Below, one piece after another: positions 26,152-34,367 of a DNA stretch of 64,000 nt; position 1 is the first letter of the stretch; the number at the start of each line of letters is the position of its first letter. The position numbers were made by a program, and so were the translations under genes. The stretch is taken from positions 55,084 to 119,083 of the forward strand of contig JADGBT010000007.1 in NCBI GenBank assembly GCA_015231375.1, in the 5' to 3' direction. The notes under the pieces are model-generated. The model did not search any database, had not been told where the DNA came from, and saw only the letters and a program-made list of their open reading frames with translations. This DNA comes from Magnetococcales bacterium (GTDB lineage Bacteria; Pseudomonadota; Magnetococcia; Magnetococcales; Magnetaquicoccaceae).

Positions 26152-26742
26152 TCAAGAAGAAGAATGAAGGATCTTGTCGCGTTCCAGACCCAAACGGTTC
26201 ATGGCCGCGTTGAGATCCCCCTTGAGTATCCAGGGAACCACCGGAGGAAGCTGTTCCAGCAACCGGTCGCGGGCCGTTTGCTCTTCCGGCGTGAATCCGG
26301 CCAGGACAAAACGGGCCGTATCGATGCCGCCTGGAGGACGCCCCACGCCCAGTCGCACCCGGACGAAGTCCGCAGATCCGATGATCTGTTGAATCGATTT
26401 CAGACCGTTGTGTCCGCCGTTGCCGCCACCGGCTTTCATGCGAACCTTGCCGCACGGCAGATCCACGTCATCGTGAAACACGATCACGTCGGGGGGTGTC
26501 AGGCGGAAATAGCGCATGGCCGCGCCTACCGCCTCCCCGGAGAGATTCATGTAGGTTTCAGGGATCAGCCAGAAAACCCGTTCCCCCTCGATCCGCCCAT
26601 CCCCGAAAACCCCCTGGAACCGCTTGTTGCCGACCGGCATCCGGAAGTGACGAATCACTTCCGCGAGCAGATCCTGTCCCAGATTGTGACGGGTCCGGGC
26701 ATAGGTTTCCCCGGGATTGCCAAGTCCGACCAGAAGCTTCAC
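26152..26742 (-). CDS. pth: peptidyl-tRNA hydrolase
   Basis: Releases tRNA from peptidyl-tRNA dropped by stalled ribosomes. The 196-residue product has the active-site signature LVGLGNPGETYARTRHNLG (catalytic His in RHN), ETYMNLSGEAV with the conserved Asn, HDDVDLPCGKVRMKAGGGNGGHNGLKS and RVRLGVGRP. The length is normal. It lies between rplY and ychF, an order kept in many bacteria. Confidence 0.95.
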   Translation of the reverse strand: MKLLVGLGNPGETYARTRHNLGQDLLAEVIRHFRMPVGNKRFQGVFGDGRIEGERVFWLIPETYMNLSGEAVGAAMRYFRLTPPDVIVFHDDVDLPCGKVRMKAGGGNGGHNGLKSIQQIIGSADFVRVRLGVGRPPGGIDTARFVLAGFTPEEQTARDRLLEQLPPVVPWILKGDLNAAMNRLGLERDKILHSSS

Positions 26743-26786
26743 GACCGGATCATCCTGTCATCGGATCAAGGGAGGGGAACCGATGA

Positions 26787-27380
26787 TCAACCTTCGACCG
26801 TGGCGTCGGTGGCTTCGGATTGCGTGCCCACGATGGTGACCAGGGTGAAATTCTCCTCATGGGGGATTTCCACGCCCTTGGGCAGATCCAGATCCTTGAC
26901 GTGAACCGCGTCACCGATGTCCAACGTGGCAATCGAGACTTCGATGAAATTGGGCAGATCATCGGCGCGGCAGTGAACTTCCACATCCTTTTGGATCACG
27001 TCCATCACGCCGCCCGCCTTGATGCCGGGGCATTTGCTCTCGCCGCTCACATGGATCGGAACCCGGACATGGATGATCTGGTCGGGATCGAAACGCATGA
27101 AATCCACATGCACGGGCATGCCGGTCACGGGATGGATCTGGTAGTCGCGCAGCAGCACCGCCACGCGGACATCGCCATCGATCACCATGTCCTGACGGTG
27201 GGTGCGCAGTCCAGAGCCTTCGGTATCCAGCAGCTTGAGCAGATCTTTTTGATCCAGGGAGAGATTGCGGTTCTGACGGGTTCCACCATACAGCACGGCG
27301 GGAACGCGCGCATTGCGACGCATGAGACGGGAGGCCCCTTTGCCGAGACCTTCGCGGGTTTGAGCCATAATCATAGCCAT
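26787..27380 (-). CDS. rplY: 50S ribosomal protein L25/Ctc
   Basis: L25 binds 5S rRNA. This is the long Ctc-type form (197 residues) with the N-terminal RNA-binding domain (REGLGKGASRLMRRNARVPAVLYGG, VLLRDYQIHPVTGMPVHVDFMRF). A C-terminal TL5-type beta domain follows (VRVPIHVSGESKCPGIKAGGVMDV, HCRADDLPNFIEVSIATLDIGDAVHVKDL). It sits between prs and pth. The space upstream carries two copies of a hairpin repeat. Confidence 0.93.
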   Translation of the reverse strand: MAMIMAQTREGLGKGASRLMRRNARVPAVLYGGTRQNRNLSLDQKDLLKLLDTEGSGLRTHRQDMVIDGDVRVAVLLRDYQIHPVTGMPVHVDFMRFDPDQIIHVRVPIHVSGESKCPGIKAGGVMDVIQKDVEVHCRADDLPNFIEVSIATLDIGDAVHVKDLDLPKGVEIPHEENFTLVTIVGTQSEATDATVEG

Positions 27381-27445
27381 GGTACCACTCCTTTACTTAA
27401 AGAAAATCCTGATCACCCAAAATGGAAAAATCAGCGGTTGATTTT

Positions 27446-27581
27446 ACCGTGAAAGTCGATTTCCGCTTTCACGGTGGGGGGTGAGGGGGGTTCTCCCCCC
27501 CATCATGCACATGACCGTGAAAGTCGATTTTCGCTTTCACGGTGGGGGGTGAGGGGGCTTCTCCCCCCATCATGCCCGTTC
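27446..27581. repeat. two tandem copies of a 68-bp double-hairpin repeat
   Basis: Copy 1 starts at 27446 and copy 2 at 27514. Each begins with a perfect inverted repeat, ACCGTGAAAG-10 nt-CTTTCACGGT. A G-run/C-run hairpin follows (GGGGG-TTCT or CTTCT-CCCCCC), ending in CATCATGC. The copies differ at only a few bases. They fill the prs-rplY gap on the minus strand. The shape is like REP/BIME-type intergenic elements or a duplicated processing or terminator structure. Confidence 0.75.
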
Positions 27582-28524
27582 ACACGAACAGGGAACTCAC
27601 CGACTCCTCGTCGCAGATGCGCCGGATCGCCTCCCCCAGCAACGGGGCCACGCTGCGCATTTCGATTTTTGAACAGGCCATGGCCTCGGGGGAGAGTTGG
27701 ATGGTGTCCGTCACCAGCAGGCGCGTCAACACCGACGACTGAATGCGTTCCACCGCCGGGCCGGACAGCACGCCGTGGGAGCAGACCGCCGCCACGGAGA
27801 GCGCCCCGTGACGCAACAGGGCCTCGGCGGCTTTGGTCAGGGTGCCGGCGGTATCCACCATGTCATCGACGATGATGCAGTGTTTGTTTTCCACCTCACC
27901 GATGATGTGGTGCATTTCCGCCACGTTGGGGGCCGGACGACGTTTGTCGATGATCGCCAGATCGACATGCAACCGTTTGGCGTAGGAGCGGGCCCGGACC
28001 ACGCCACCGATATCCGGAGAGATCACCACCGCGTCCTCGATACCCCATTTGCGCACGGCGGCCAACAGCACCGGCGTGGCGTAGAGGTTATCCACCGGCA
28101 TGTTGAAAAAGCCTTGAATCTGTCCGGCGTGCAGGTCGAGGGTCAACACCCGCTGCACCCCGGCGGCGTGGAGCAGATCCGCCACCAGTTTGGCGGTGAT
28201 CGGGGTGCGTCCGGCCTCTTTGCGGTCCTGGCGGGCGTAGCCATAATAGGGAATCACCGCCGTGATCCGTCCCGCCGAGGCCCGATGCAAGGCATCCACC
28301 ATGATCAGCAGTTCCATGATGTGATCGTTGGCCGGATTCGAGGTGGGTTGCACCACGAACACATCGCGGCCGCGCACATTTTCGTCGATCTGGATGAAGA
28401 TCTCGCCATCGGCGAAGCGTCGGACCGTGGCGTTGGCCATGGGCACCGAGAGGTATTCCGCAATCCGGCGTCCCAGTTCGGGGTTGGCGGTTCCGGAAAA
28501 AATACGCATTTTTTCGATGGACAT
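27580..28524 (-). CDS. prs: ribose-phosphate pyrophosphokinase
   Basis: Makes PRPP from ribose-5-phosphate and ATP for purine, pyrimidine, His, Trp and NAD synthesis. The 314-residue class I enzyme shows [31 protein letters not shown] flexible loop, [12 protein letters not shown] and the PRPP-binding [14 protein letters not shown]. The length and motifs are standard. It leads the minus-strand run prs-rplY-pth-ychF-rsmJ, with a good promoter match at 28624-28652 that implies a leader of about 90 bases. Confidence 0.96.
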   Translation of the reverse strand: MSIEKMRIFSGTANPELGRRIAEYLSVPMANATVRRFADGEIFIQIDENVRGRDVFVVQPTSNPANDHIMELLIMVDALHRASAGRITAVIPYYGYARQDRKEAGRTPITAKLVADLLHAAGVQRVLTLDLHAGQIQGFFNMPVDNLYATPVLLAAVRKWGIEDAVVISPDIGGVVRARSYAKRLHVDLAIIDKRRPAPNVAEMHHIIGEVENKHCIIVDDMVDTAGTLTKAAEALLRHGALSVAAVCSHGVLSGPAVERIQSSVLTRLLVTDTIQLSPEAMACSKIEMRSVAPLLGEAIRRICDEESVSSLFV

Positions 28525-28623
28525 GGATTCAGAATATCCGAAATCAAAAGGAACGGATGGATCAGGTCACCGTGATGAGCGGCTTTGGAGCGCCGTTCAA
28601 AAAGCGACAAAAAACAGCAGGGG

Positions 28624-28652
28624 AATATACCCGCCTGTCGCCCGAAACGCAA
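28624..28652 (-). promoter_or_regulatory. sigma70-like promoter for prs
   Basis: On the minus strand TTGCGT (28652-28647) and TATATT (28629-28624) are spaced exactly 17. They lie just downstream of the terminator of the preceding ankyrin gene and about 100 bases before the prs start. Confidence 0.6.
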
Positions 28653-28682
28653 CCCGTGGCATGCGAATGGATCGGAAAATGC

Positions 28683-28716
28683 AAAAAATTCCCCCGGAAA
28701 CGGATTTTTCCGGGGG
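28683..28716 (-). terminator. rho-independent terminator of the ankyrin gene
   Basis: Minus-strand stem CCCCCGGAAA/TTTCCGGGGG (28716-28707 with 28700-28691), 10 bp with a 6-nt loop, followed by AATTTTTT. It lies 34 bases past the ankyrin stop and just ahead of the prs promoter. Confidence 0.82.
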
Positions 28717-28749
28717 AAGAAGAGAGGCTCTGGCTGGAAACGGCGACGC

Positions 28750-29850
28750 TTAAGGTTCCATGTGGGGGCGGTTGACCGCCACCCGCACGGGCGAGGAGCC
28801 GTTCTTCGCGGTCTTGAGGGCGTTCTCGCGGGCAACCAGCAGTTTGACCACCGCAGCGTGCCCTTTTTGTCTGGCCAGGGCCATGGGGGTGTTGCCCACC
28901 TTGTCCTTGGCTTCCAGGTCGGCGCCATGGGCCAGCAGAATGGAGGTCACCTCTTCTTGACCATGCATGGCGGCCCAGTGCAACGGGGTTTCCTGATATT
29001 CGGCGGTCGGGTTGACATCGTTGGCCCAGCGGATCAAGAATTTGACCATGGCGCCATGACCTTCCCCCGCCGCCCAGTGCAACGGCGTGTCCCCGCTGCT
29101 GGAACGCACATCCAGTCTGGCCTTCATGGCGAACAGATACTCGGCCATGGGAATGTCCCCGGAACGGGCCGCCCAATACAGGGGCGTGCGACCCAGGGCA
29201 TTGGCCAGATTGGGATCGGCGCCGTTTTCCACCAGCAGGGCGACCATTTTGTCGTGCCCGGCCTCGGCCGCCCACTGCAACGGGGTGTCCCCGGTTTCGT
29301 CTTGAAGATTGATGTCGGCACGGGCCGCGAGCATCAGACGGGCCAGTCCCAGTTTTCCATCGGCGGCAATCCAGTGCAGCGGTGTTTGACCGGTGCGGTT
29401 CTTCACGTCGGGCTTGGCCCCTTTGTCGAGCAGCAGACGGGTCAAGGCCTCGGAACCGTTATTGGCCGCGATCATGTGCAAGGCGGTATCCCCGCGCTGA
29501 TCCTGAACATCGACCTTCGCCCCCTGATCGAGCAGCGCTTGCACCAGAGGTGCGCTTCCCTGGATCACCGCGAAATGCAGGGGAACCAGTCCGAAACTGT
29601 CCGGCACGTTGATATCCTGACCCGTGGATACCCGCTGCATCGCGACTTCCAACTCTCCAAGCTCGATCGCCTTGTGCAAAGGGGTCCGGGAGGAGGTGCG
29701 GATCGGCTGCACCATGGGGCTGTCCGTGGGGGGAGTCTCGGCGGCCCGGAGTTCACGCGCCGGAGTGGCGGCCATGCCCAGGGTCACCAGGGCGCACAGC
29801 AAGGATCGATGGAGGACTGTCGTGATCGATCGGTTGGCAGCGGATTTCAT
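28750..29850 (-). CDS. exported ankyrin-repeat protein
   Basis: A 366-residue protein with an N-terminal signal-like segment (HRSLLCALVTLGMAATPA) and nine ankyrin repeats of about 33 residues. Most carry the TPLHWAA...G...LL..GAD core (for example DTPLQWAAEAGHDKMVALLVENG-type units). Ankyrin arrays bind other proteins; the export signal places this one in the periplasm or outside. The repeats are diverged from one another, so the array is old. It has its own terminator and is divergent from a transporter gene; no partner is evident. Confidence 0.86.
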   Translation of the reverse strand: MKSAANRSITTVLHRSLLCALVTLGMAATPARELRAAETPPTDSPMVQPIRTSSRTPLHKAIELGELEVAMQRVSTGQDINVPDSFGLVPLHFAVIQGSAPLVQALLDQGAKVDVQDQRGDTALHMIAANNGSEALTRLLLDKGAKPDVKNRTGQTPLHWIAADGKLGLARLMLAARADINLQDETGDTPLQWAAEAGHDKMVALLVENGADPNLANALGRTPLYWAARSGDIPMAEYLFAMKARLDVRSSSGDTPLHWAAGEGHGAMVKFLIRWANDVNPTAEYQETPLHWAAMHGQEEVTSILLAHGADLEAKDKVGNTPMALARQKGHAAVVKLLVARENALKTAKNGSSPVRVAVNRPHMEP

Positions 29851-30071
29851 CGTCTAGGGCATCCTGATAGGGCGGCCAGATGGCGCGCGACAAAGGGTTT
29901 GGCAAACACATTCAATGATCCACCATTCCATGGATCGCAATAAGCGTGCCCCATCATCCAACCCGCCTGGAACTTTGCGCCGGAACGCTTACATTCGCTC
30001 CTGATGACAGGCATTTCTTCAGGATCTGTCACTCTTTCCTCTGGCTTTCGTCCGGGGGGCGCATACCGGCT

Positions 30072-30100
30072 TTGCATCCGGAGAACAGCGGGTCTATACT
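30072..30100 (+). promoter_or_regulatory. candidate promoter for the EamA transporter
   Basis: TTGCAT at 30072-30077 and TATACT at 30095-30100 with a 17-base spacer, about 43 bases ahead of the transporter start. The rest of the 292-base divergent gap (29851-30142) shows no gene or repeat. Confidence 0.5.
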
Positions 30101-30142
30101 CAAACCATCCGGGGGGAAACTGACTGGCGCGGAATCGGATTC

Positions 30143-31036
30143 ATGCCAATCTGGATGGCATTTTTGACACTCACGTTCATTTGGGGCAGCACGCCGCTGG
30201 CGATTCAGTGGAGTCAGGAGGGCATGAGCTACGCCTTCGCCGTCACCGCGCGCATCGGCATCGGGGTGGTGCTGTTCGCGTTGATGATCCCCTGGCTGAA
30301 ACGTCAACCGGTTCCCTCCCTCGGACAACTGCTGGTGGTCTCCCTGATCGCCGGTCTCAATCTGTTTGGCAGCATGCTGTGCGTCTACTGGGGTGCCCGT
30401 TATATCCCCTCGGGCTGGATCTCGGTGCTGTTCGGCCTGGGACCGATCCTGACCGGATGGATGGCCGCATTCTGGTTGAACGAACCCTTCTCCCGGCAAA
30501 AATGGTTCGGTTCGCTGCTGGGGCTGTTCGGACTGGTGGTGATCTTCGCCCACTCCGGCATCGCGGGTGAAAACACCCCCATCGGCATCGCGGCGGTGAT
30601 TCTCTCCGTGGTCATCTACGCGGCGGGCAACGTCGGCATCAAGCAGTGGAACCGGGACATCTCTCCCTTGTGGGTCGCCGCCGGATCGTTGTGGGTGGCC
30701 TTTCCGTTGTTTTTGGCCGTTTTTCTGCTTTCCGAAGAACCCTGGCCCAGCGAGGCGCTGTATACCCGATCCGGATGGGCCATCGTGTATCTGGGACTGG
30801 TGGGCAATGGATTCGGATTCGTCTGCTTTTATTACCTGTTGAGCCGGGTCAGCGCCGCCAACGCCTCGCTGGTCACCCTCAGTTCTCCGGCGGTGGCCCT
30901 GTGGCTCGGCGTGGCCTTCAACCACGAACAGATCCACAGCGGATTGCTGCTGGGAACCTTCCTGATTCTCGCCGGTCTGGCTCTGTTCCAGTGGGGGATT
31001 CCCGGCCACTTCGCGCCACGCGCCAAATCGGTCTGA
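30143..31036 (+). CDS. EamA/DMT-family transporter
   Basis: A 297-residue inner-membrane protein with about ten hydrophobic helices in two homologous halves, the drug/metabolite transporter layout. It starts MAFLTLTFIWGSTPLAIQWS, and the paired EamA-type segments GLGPILTGWMAAFWLNEPF and TLSSPAVALWLGVAFNHEQ each end a half with the usual E-P/E-Q turn. The substrate cannot be told; relatives export amino acids or metabolites. It is convergent with the sensor kinase gene and stands alone. Confidence 0.88.
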   Translation: MPIWMAFLTLTFIWGSTPLAIQWSQEGMSYAFAVTARIGIGVVLFALMIPWLKRQPVPSLGQLLVVSLIAGLNLFGSMLCVYWGARYIPSGWISVLFGLGPILTGWMAAFWLNEPFSRQKWFGSLLGLFGLVVIFAHSGIAGENTPIGIAAVILSVVIYAAGNVGIKQWNRDISPLWVAAGSLWVAFPLFLAVFLLSEEPWPSEALYTRSGWAIVYLGLVGNGFGFVCFYYLLSRVSAANASLVTLSSPAVALWLGVAFNHEQIHSGLLLGTFLILAGLALFQWGIPGHFAPRAKSV

Positions 31037-31065
31037 AAAATTTGGCCTGAGAATCCATCCACCCG

Positions 31066-32421
31066 TCAGGCGACAGGCGGACGCATGGCCTCCAGCCGCA
31101 CCCGCACCTGAAATCCCCCCAACGCCTCGGAACGCCCCAAGATCAGCTCTCCGTGATACAGGGTGACCACCTCCTGGACCACCGCCAGACCAATGCCGTA
31201 ACCCGGCTTGGACTGATCGGCCCGTCCGCCCCGTACCAGGATCTGTTCAAACTGCTCCTCGGGACAACCGGGACCATCGTCTTCCACCAGGATCGACAAT
31301 CCCGCCTCTCGCAGCACCGTGCAGCGCACCGTCGTTTCAGCCCATTTGCAACCATTGTCCAGCAGGTTGCCGACCAGCTCCAACAGATCCTCCCGATCCA
31401 TCGACACCCACAATCCGGACGGAATGCACGGCTGAAGTCGAATGGAACGGTGGGCGTACATCTGTTCCATCATCTCCACCAGGATCATCAATTCGGCGCC
31501 GGCGTCGATGCGTGGCACGGCCTGGGCGGAACCGGCCATCCGCACCTGCTTGAGAATCCGACCCGACAACGCGCCGATGGACTGGATCTGTTGCCGCATC
31601 CGGGTACGCAATTCAGGATGGGAGTCCAGTTCGGACTTTTCGGTCAATTGCAGCAACACGGTCAAAGGCGTGCGGATGTTGTGGGCGAAATTGCCGCTGA
31701 CCTCCCGCGATTTTTTGAGCTGGTTGGCCAGTATCGACAGCAATCGGTTGATCTCGACAATAAAAGGCAACAGCTCCGATGGCACCGAGGTGGTGGTGAG
31801 GGTGCGAAAGGCTCCCTGTTCCAACTGTTGCAATTCGTCCCTGGCCTGTTTCAGAGGATGCAACCGACGCTTGACCATCTCCCGTTGCAGCACCAGCAGC
31901 ACCCCCACCGCCAGCAAGGCAATGAGCGCGTACCAAAGCTGGGTGGTCTTGACAAGCCGATCGTTCAGACCGGTCTCCTCGGCCACCAGAATGGTGATGG
32001 TCTGATCCTGTTTATGAAAACGACGCACCAAGGTCACCACCGGCTCGTCGCGCGGACCTTGCACGATATGGGTCGCGATCTCATCATGGGATTTCAGCTC
32101 CGGCACCACCAGTTCCGCATCCCACAGGGAACGGGAACGGAAGACCTGTTCCCCCACCTGAACGAGATAATAATGTCCCGACCACGGTTGCCCATAAATC
32201 GGACTGATGCGGGCCGGAAGCAGACGGGGTGCCGGCGGGTCGCCGGGAGAGAACTGCACGGCGGCAAACAGGGCCTCGGCGTCGTGCGCGAGTCGGGAAG
32301 CGACGTATTCGGTATGGATGCGCTTCAGGGCCACGCTCATCATCAGCCATTGACCCAGAAAAACCGGAATCAGCACCATGGCCAGTCCAATGGCCAGACG
32401 ATTCTGCAACGACGGATTCAT
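31066..32421 (-). CDS. sensor histidine kinase
   Basis: A 451-residue membrane kinase with an N-terminal helix (LAIGLAMVLIPVFLGQWLM), a periplasmic domain and a second helix near 165-183 (LWYALIALLAVGVLLVL). The HisKA box is NFAHNIRTPLTVLL, with Asn where Glu or Asp usually follows the phospho-His. The ATPase domain has LVGNLLDNGCKWA (N box), VEDDGPGCPEEQF (G1) and GYGIGLAVVQEVV (G2). It overlaps the response regulator by four bases (ATGA). The divergent cytochrome b561 and PepSY genes are plausible targets, as in PepSY/cytochrome modules under OmpR-type control, but that is inference. Confidence 0.88.
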   Translation of the reverse strand: MNPSLQNRLAIGLAMVLIPVFLGQWLMMSVALKRIHTEYVASRLAHDAEALFAAVQFSPGDPPAPRLLPARISPIYGQPWSGHYYLVQVGEQVFRSRSLWDAELVVPELKSHDEIATHIVQGPRDEPVVTLVRRFHKQDQTITILVAEETGLNDRLVKTTQLWYALIALLAVGVLLVLQREMVKRRLHPLKQARDELQQLEQGAFRTLTTTSVPSELLPFIVEINRLLSILANQLKKSREVSGNFAHNIRTPLTVLLQLTEKSELDSHPELRTRMRQQIQSIGALSGRILKQVRMAGSAQAVPRIDAGAELMILVEMMEQMYAHRSIRLQPCIPSGLWVSMDREDLLELVGNLLDNGCKWAETTVRCTVLREAGLSILVEDDGPGCPEEQFEQILVRGGRADQSKPGYGIGLAVVQEVVTLYHGELILGRSEALGGFQVRVRLEAMRPPVA

Positions 32422-33086
32422 ACGCGACTCCGAAAGACATATCCCTGACCCCGGCGGGTTTCGATCCGTTCCGGACCCAGCAACAGGCGCAGCCGCTTGA
32501 TGTAGACCTCGATGACGTTGCTGTCCTTGTCCTCGTCGTATTCATACACATGCTCGGTCAAGCGGGTCTTGGAAAGCGGCTGGTCCGGGTTCAACATCAG
32601 ATATCGCAGCAGACGGAACTCGGTACCGGTCAATTTCTTCAACTCCCCGGACGACAGGATCACACACTGCTGCTGTTCATCCAGCAACAGGCCATCATCC
32701 GCCTGCACCGCACTTTGCAGCCGCCCGTGACTGCGACGGATCAGCGCCATGAGCCGGACGATCAACTCCTGGGTGTGGAACGGTTTACCCAGATAGTCGT
32801 CCGCTCCCGCCTTGAAACCGTCCACCCGCTCATGCCACGCATCCCAGGCGGTCAGAATCAACACCGGAACATTGTTGTGTCGCTTGCGCCAGTTCCGTAG
32901 CACCTCCAGTCCGGGCCGTTGCGGCAGACCCAGATCCAGAATGATCGCGTCATACGGTTCCTCGTTTCCCAGATATTCGGCCTCAACCCCGTCGGAGACC
33001 ACATCCACCGCAAAACCGGCCCGTCCCAGACTCTCTTGAACACTCGTGGCCAGGGAGTGGTCGTCTTCCACCAGTAACAGACGCAC
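32418..33086 (-). CDS. OmpR-family response regulator
   Basis: A receiver domain (LLLVEDD acidic pocket, phospho-acceptor Asp in AIILDLGLPQRPG, LTAWDA, and Lys in LGKPFHTQEL) is joined to a winged-helix DNA-binding domain. The latter shows LTGTEFRLLRYLMLNPDQPLSK, LTEHVYEYDEDKDSNVIEVYIKRLR and RGQGYVFRS. The start is taken as GTG at 33086 because AAGGAG lies 6-7 bases ahead; a TTG at 33116 is also in frame. Co-transcribed with the kinase gene. The promoter region is shared with the divergent cytochrome gene. Confidence 0.9.
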   Translation of the reverse strand: MRLLLVEDDHSLATSVQESLGRAGFAVDVVSDGVEAEYLGNEEPYDAIILDLGLPQRPGLEVLRNWRKRHNNVPVLILTAWDAWHERVDGFKAGADDYLGKPFHTQELIVRLMALIRRSHGRLQSAVQADDGLLLDEQQQCVILSSGELKKLTGTEFRLLRYLMLNPDQPLSKTRLTEHVYEYDEDKDSNVIEVYIKRLRLLLGPERIETRRGQGYVFRSRV

Positions 33087-33207
33087 ACCGGACTCCTTTT
33101 CGGTTTTTTTTGACAAAAGGCATCGATTCCCGACTTTTTCAGGTTCAGTTCATATCGGCTCCATTACACTCCCATATCATCGACTCTCCTGACAAGGAAT
33201 CAAAACC

Positions 33208-33837
33208 ATGACCTATGATCGCATCACACGCTTGCTCCATCTGTGCATCGCTGTCGGCATCACCGGACAACAGTTCAACTCCCTGGTGATGGTTTATCCG
33301 AAACCGGGACGTGCGGGTGACGCATTCTATGCACTCCATGAGATGGGGGGGCAAGTGCTGCTCGGACTGCTTCTGCTTCATTGGATCTGGTCTCTGGCGA
33401 GGCAGAGAGAACTTCCGTTCGTCCTGTTGTTCCCCTGGTTCTCGCCAGAACGCTACGGGGCCATCCTCGCCGACGCGCAACGCTATCTGAACCACGCCCG
33501 CGTATTCCGACTGCCCGACACCACCCAGCAGGCCATGCCCCTGGCGAGCGCGATTCAGGGCCTGGGATTGCTGACGGCCACACTGCTGGGAATCAGTGGC
33601 GTCGTGATGGATCTCGGCATGGAGAAAAATGGCGCCATGATCGGATGGGTCCGTGACATCAAAGAGATTCATGAGGTATTGGGCAGCCTGATGTGGCTGT
33701 ATCTGGTGGTCCACGCGACCATGGGCATGCTGCATCAATGGTCGGGACATGGCAGCATGCGCGCCATGATCCGGGTCTGGGAGAAGAATCCATCTCCTGA
33801 TCTTGTGATCAGCCATCTACACGACCAGCAACCATAA
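33208..33837 (+). CDS. cytochrome b561-type membrane protein
   Basis: A 209-residue diheme cytochrome b of the prokaryotic b561/hydrogenase-type group, with four membrane helices. Likely haem ligands are the histidines in RITRLLHLCIA, ALHEMGGQVLLGLLLLHW and IKEIHEVLGSLMWLYLVVHATMGMLH. It probably passes electrons across the membrane. AAGGAA lies 8 bases before the ATG. A PepSY gene follows within 47 bases, a common pairing. The two-component operon is divergent at about 120 bases. Confidence 0.83.
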   Translation: MTYDRITRLLHLCIAVGITGQQFNSLVMVYPKPGRAGDAFYALHEMGGQVLLGLLLLHWIWSLARQRELPFVLLFPWFSPERYGAILADAQRYLNHARVFRLPDTTQQAMPLASAIQGLGLLTATLLGISGVVMDLGMEKNGAMIGWVRDIKEIHEVLGSLMWLYLVVHATMGMLHQWSGHGSMRAMIRVWEKNPSPDLVISHLHDQQP

Positions 33838-33883
33838 AAGACCCGTCACCCCGCAGGAACACACGGCCACAAAGGATCTCGAC

Positions 33884-34258
33884 ATGATCACTAAATCCGC
33901 TGAACTTCCTATAAATGGTTGTAAAATCCGCAGTTTGCATGCTATCATCTGGATGATGGCATGCTGGAGTTTCGCGCCCGGTCCGGCCAACTCCCATGAA
34001 ACTTTTCCAGAGCCATTCCATCATACCGATCACGAGCGGGCACGGCAGTTGGTGCGCTCCGGGGAGATCCTGCCCTTGGAGCGCATCCTGAATGGCGAGC
34101 CTCGGGTCCGGGGAAAACAGCTCATCGATGTGGAACTGGAAACCAAAAAAGGCATCCTGATCTACGAGGTGGATATGCTCGACGCGCATGGCGCGTTGGT
34201 GGAATACCAGTTCGATGCCAGAACCGGAGCCTTCCTGCGAGAAAAGAAGGAAGATTGA
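33884..34258 (+). CDS. periplasmic PepSY-domain protein
   Basis: A 124-residue protein with an N-terminal hydrophobic export segment (IIWMMACWSFAPGPA) and one PepSY domain: HERARQLVRSGEILPLERIL, then RGKQLIDVELETKKGILIYEVDMLD and EYQFDARTGAFL. PepSY domains act as inhibitors or ligand-binding modules in the periplasm. It lies next to cytochrome b561 and likely in one unit with it. AAAGGA precedes the ATG. Confidence 0.86.
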   Translation: MITKSAELPINGCKIRSLHAIIWMMACWSFAPGPANSHETFPEPFHHTDHERARQLVRSGEILPLERILNGEPRVRGKQLIDVELETKKGILIYEVDMLDAHGALVEYQFDARTGAFLREKKED

Positions 34259-34367
34259 TCCGAGAAATAAAGAGTCTGCAAAAAAGAATGACCGTACCGG
34301 TCCGCTTGGCCGGTCCGTACAAGCGTTGCCGTTATTATCCAATTTCAAGAAAGTCAGGGGAAATCAT

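Noticed and set aside
27446..27581. CRISPR-like array
   Set aside because: Only two units with no unique spacers between them; the units are hairpin-forming and abut directly.
34291..34320. CCGGTCCG repeated twice ahead of the CDF gene, as a terminator
   Set aside because: The arms do not pair cleanly and no T-run follows.
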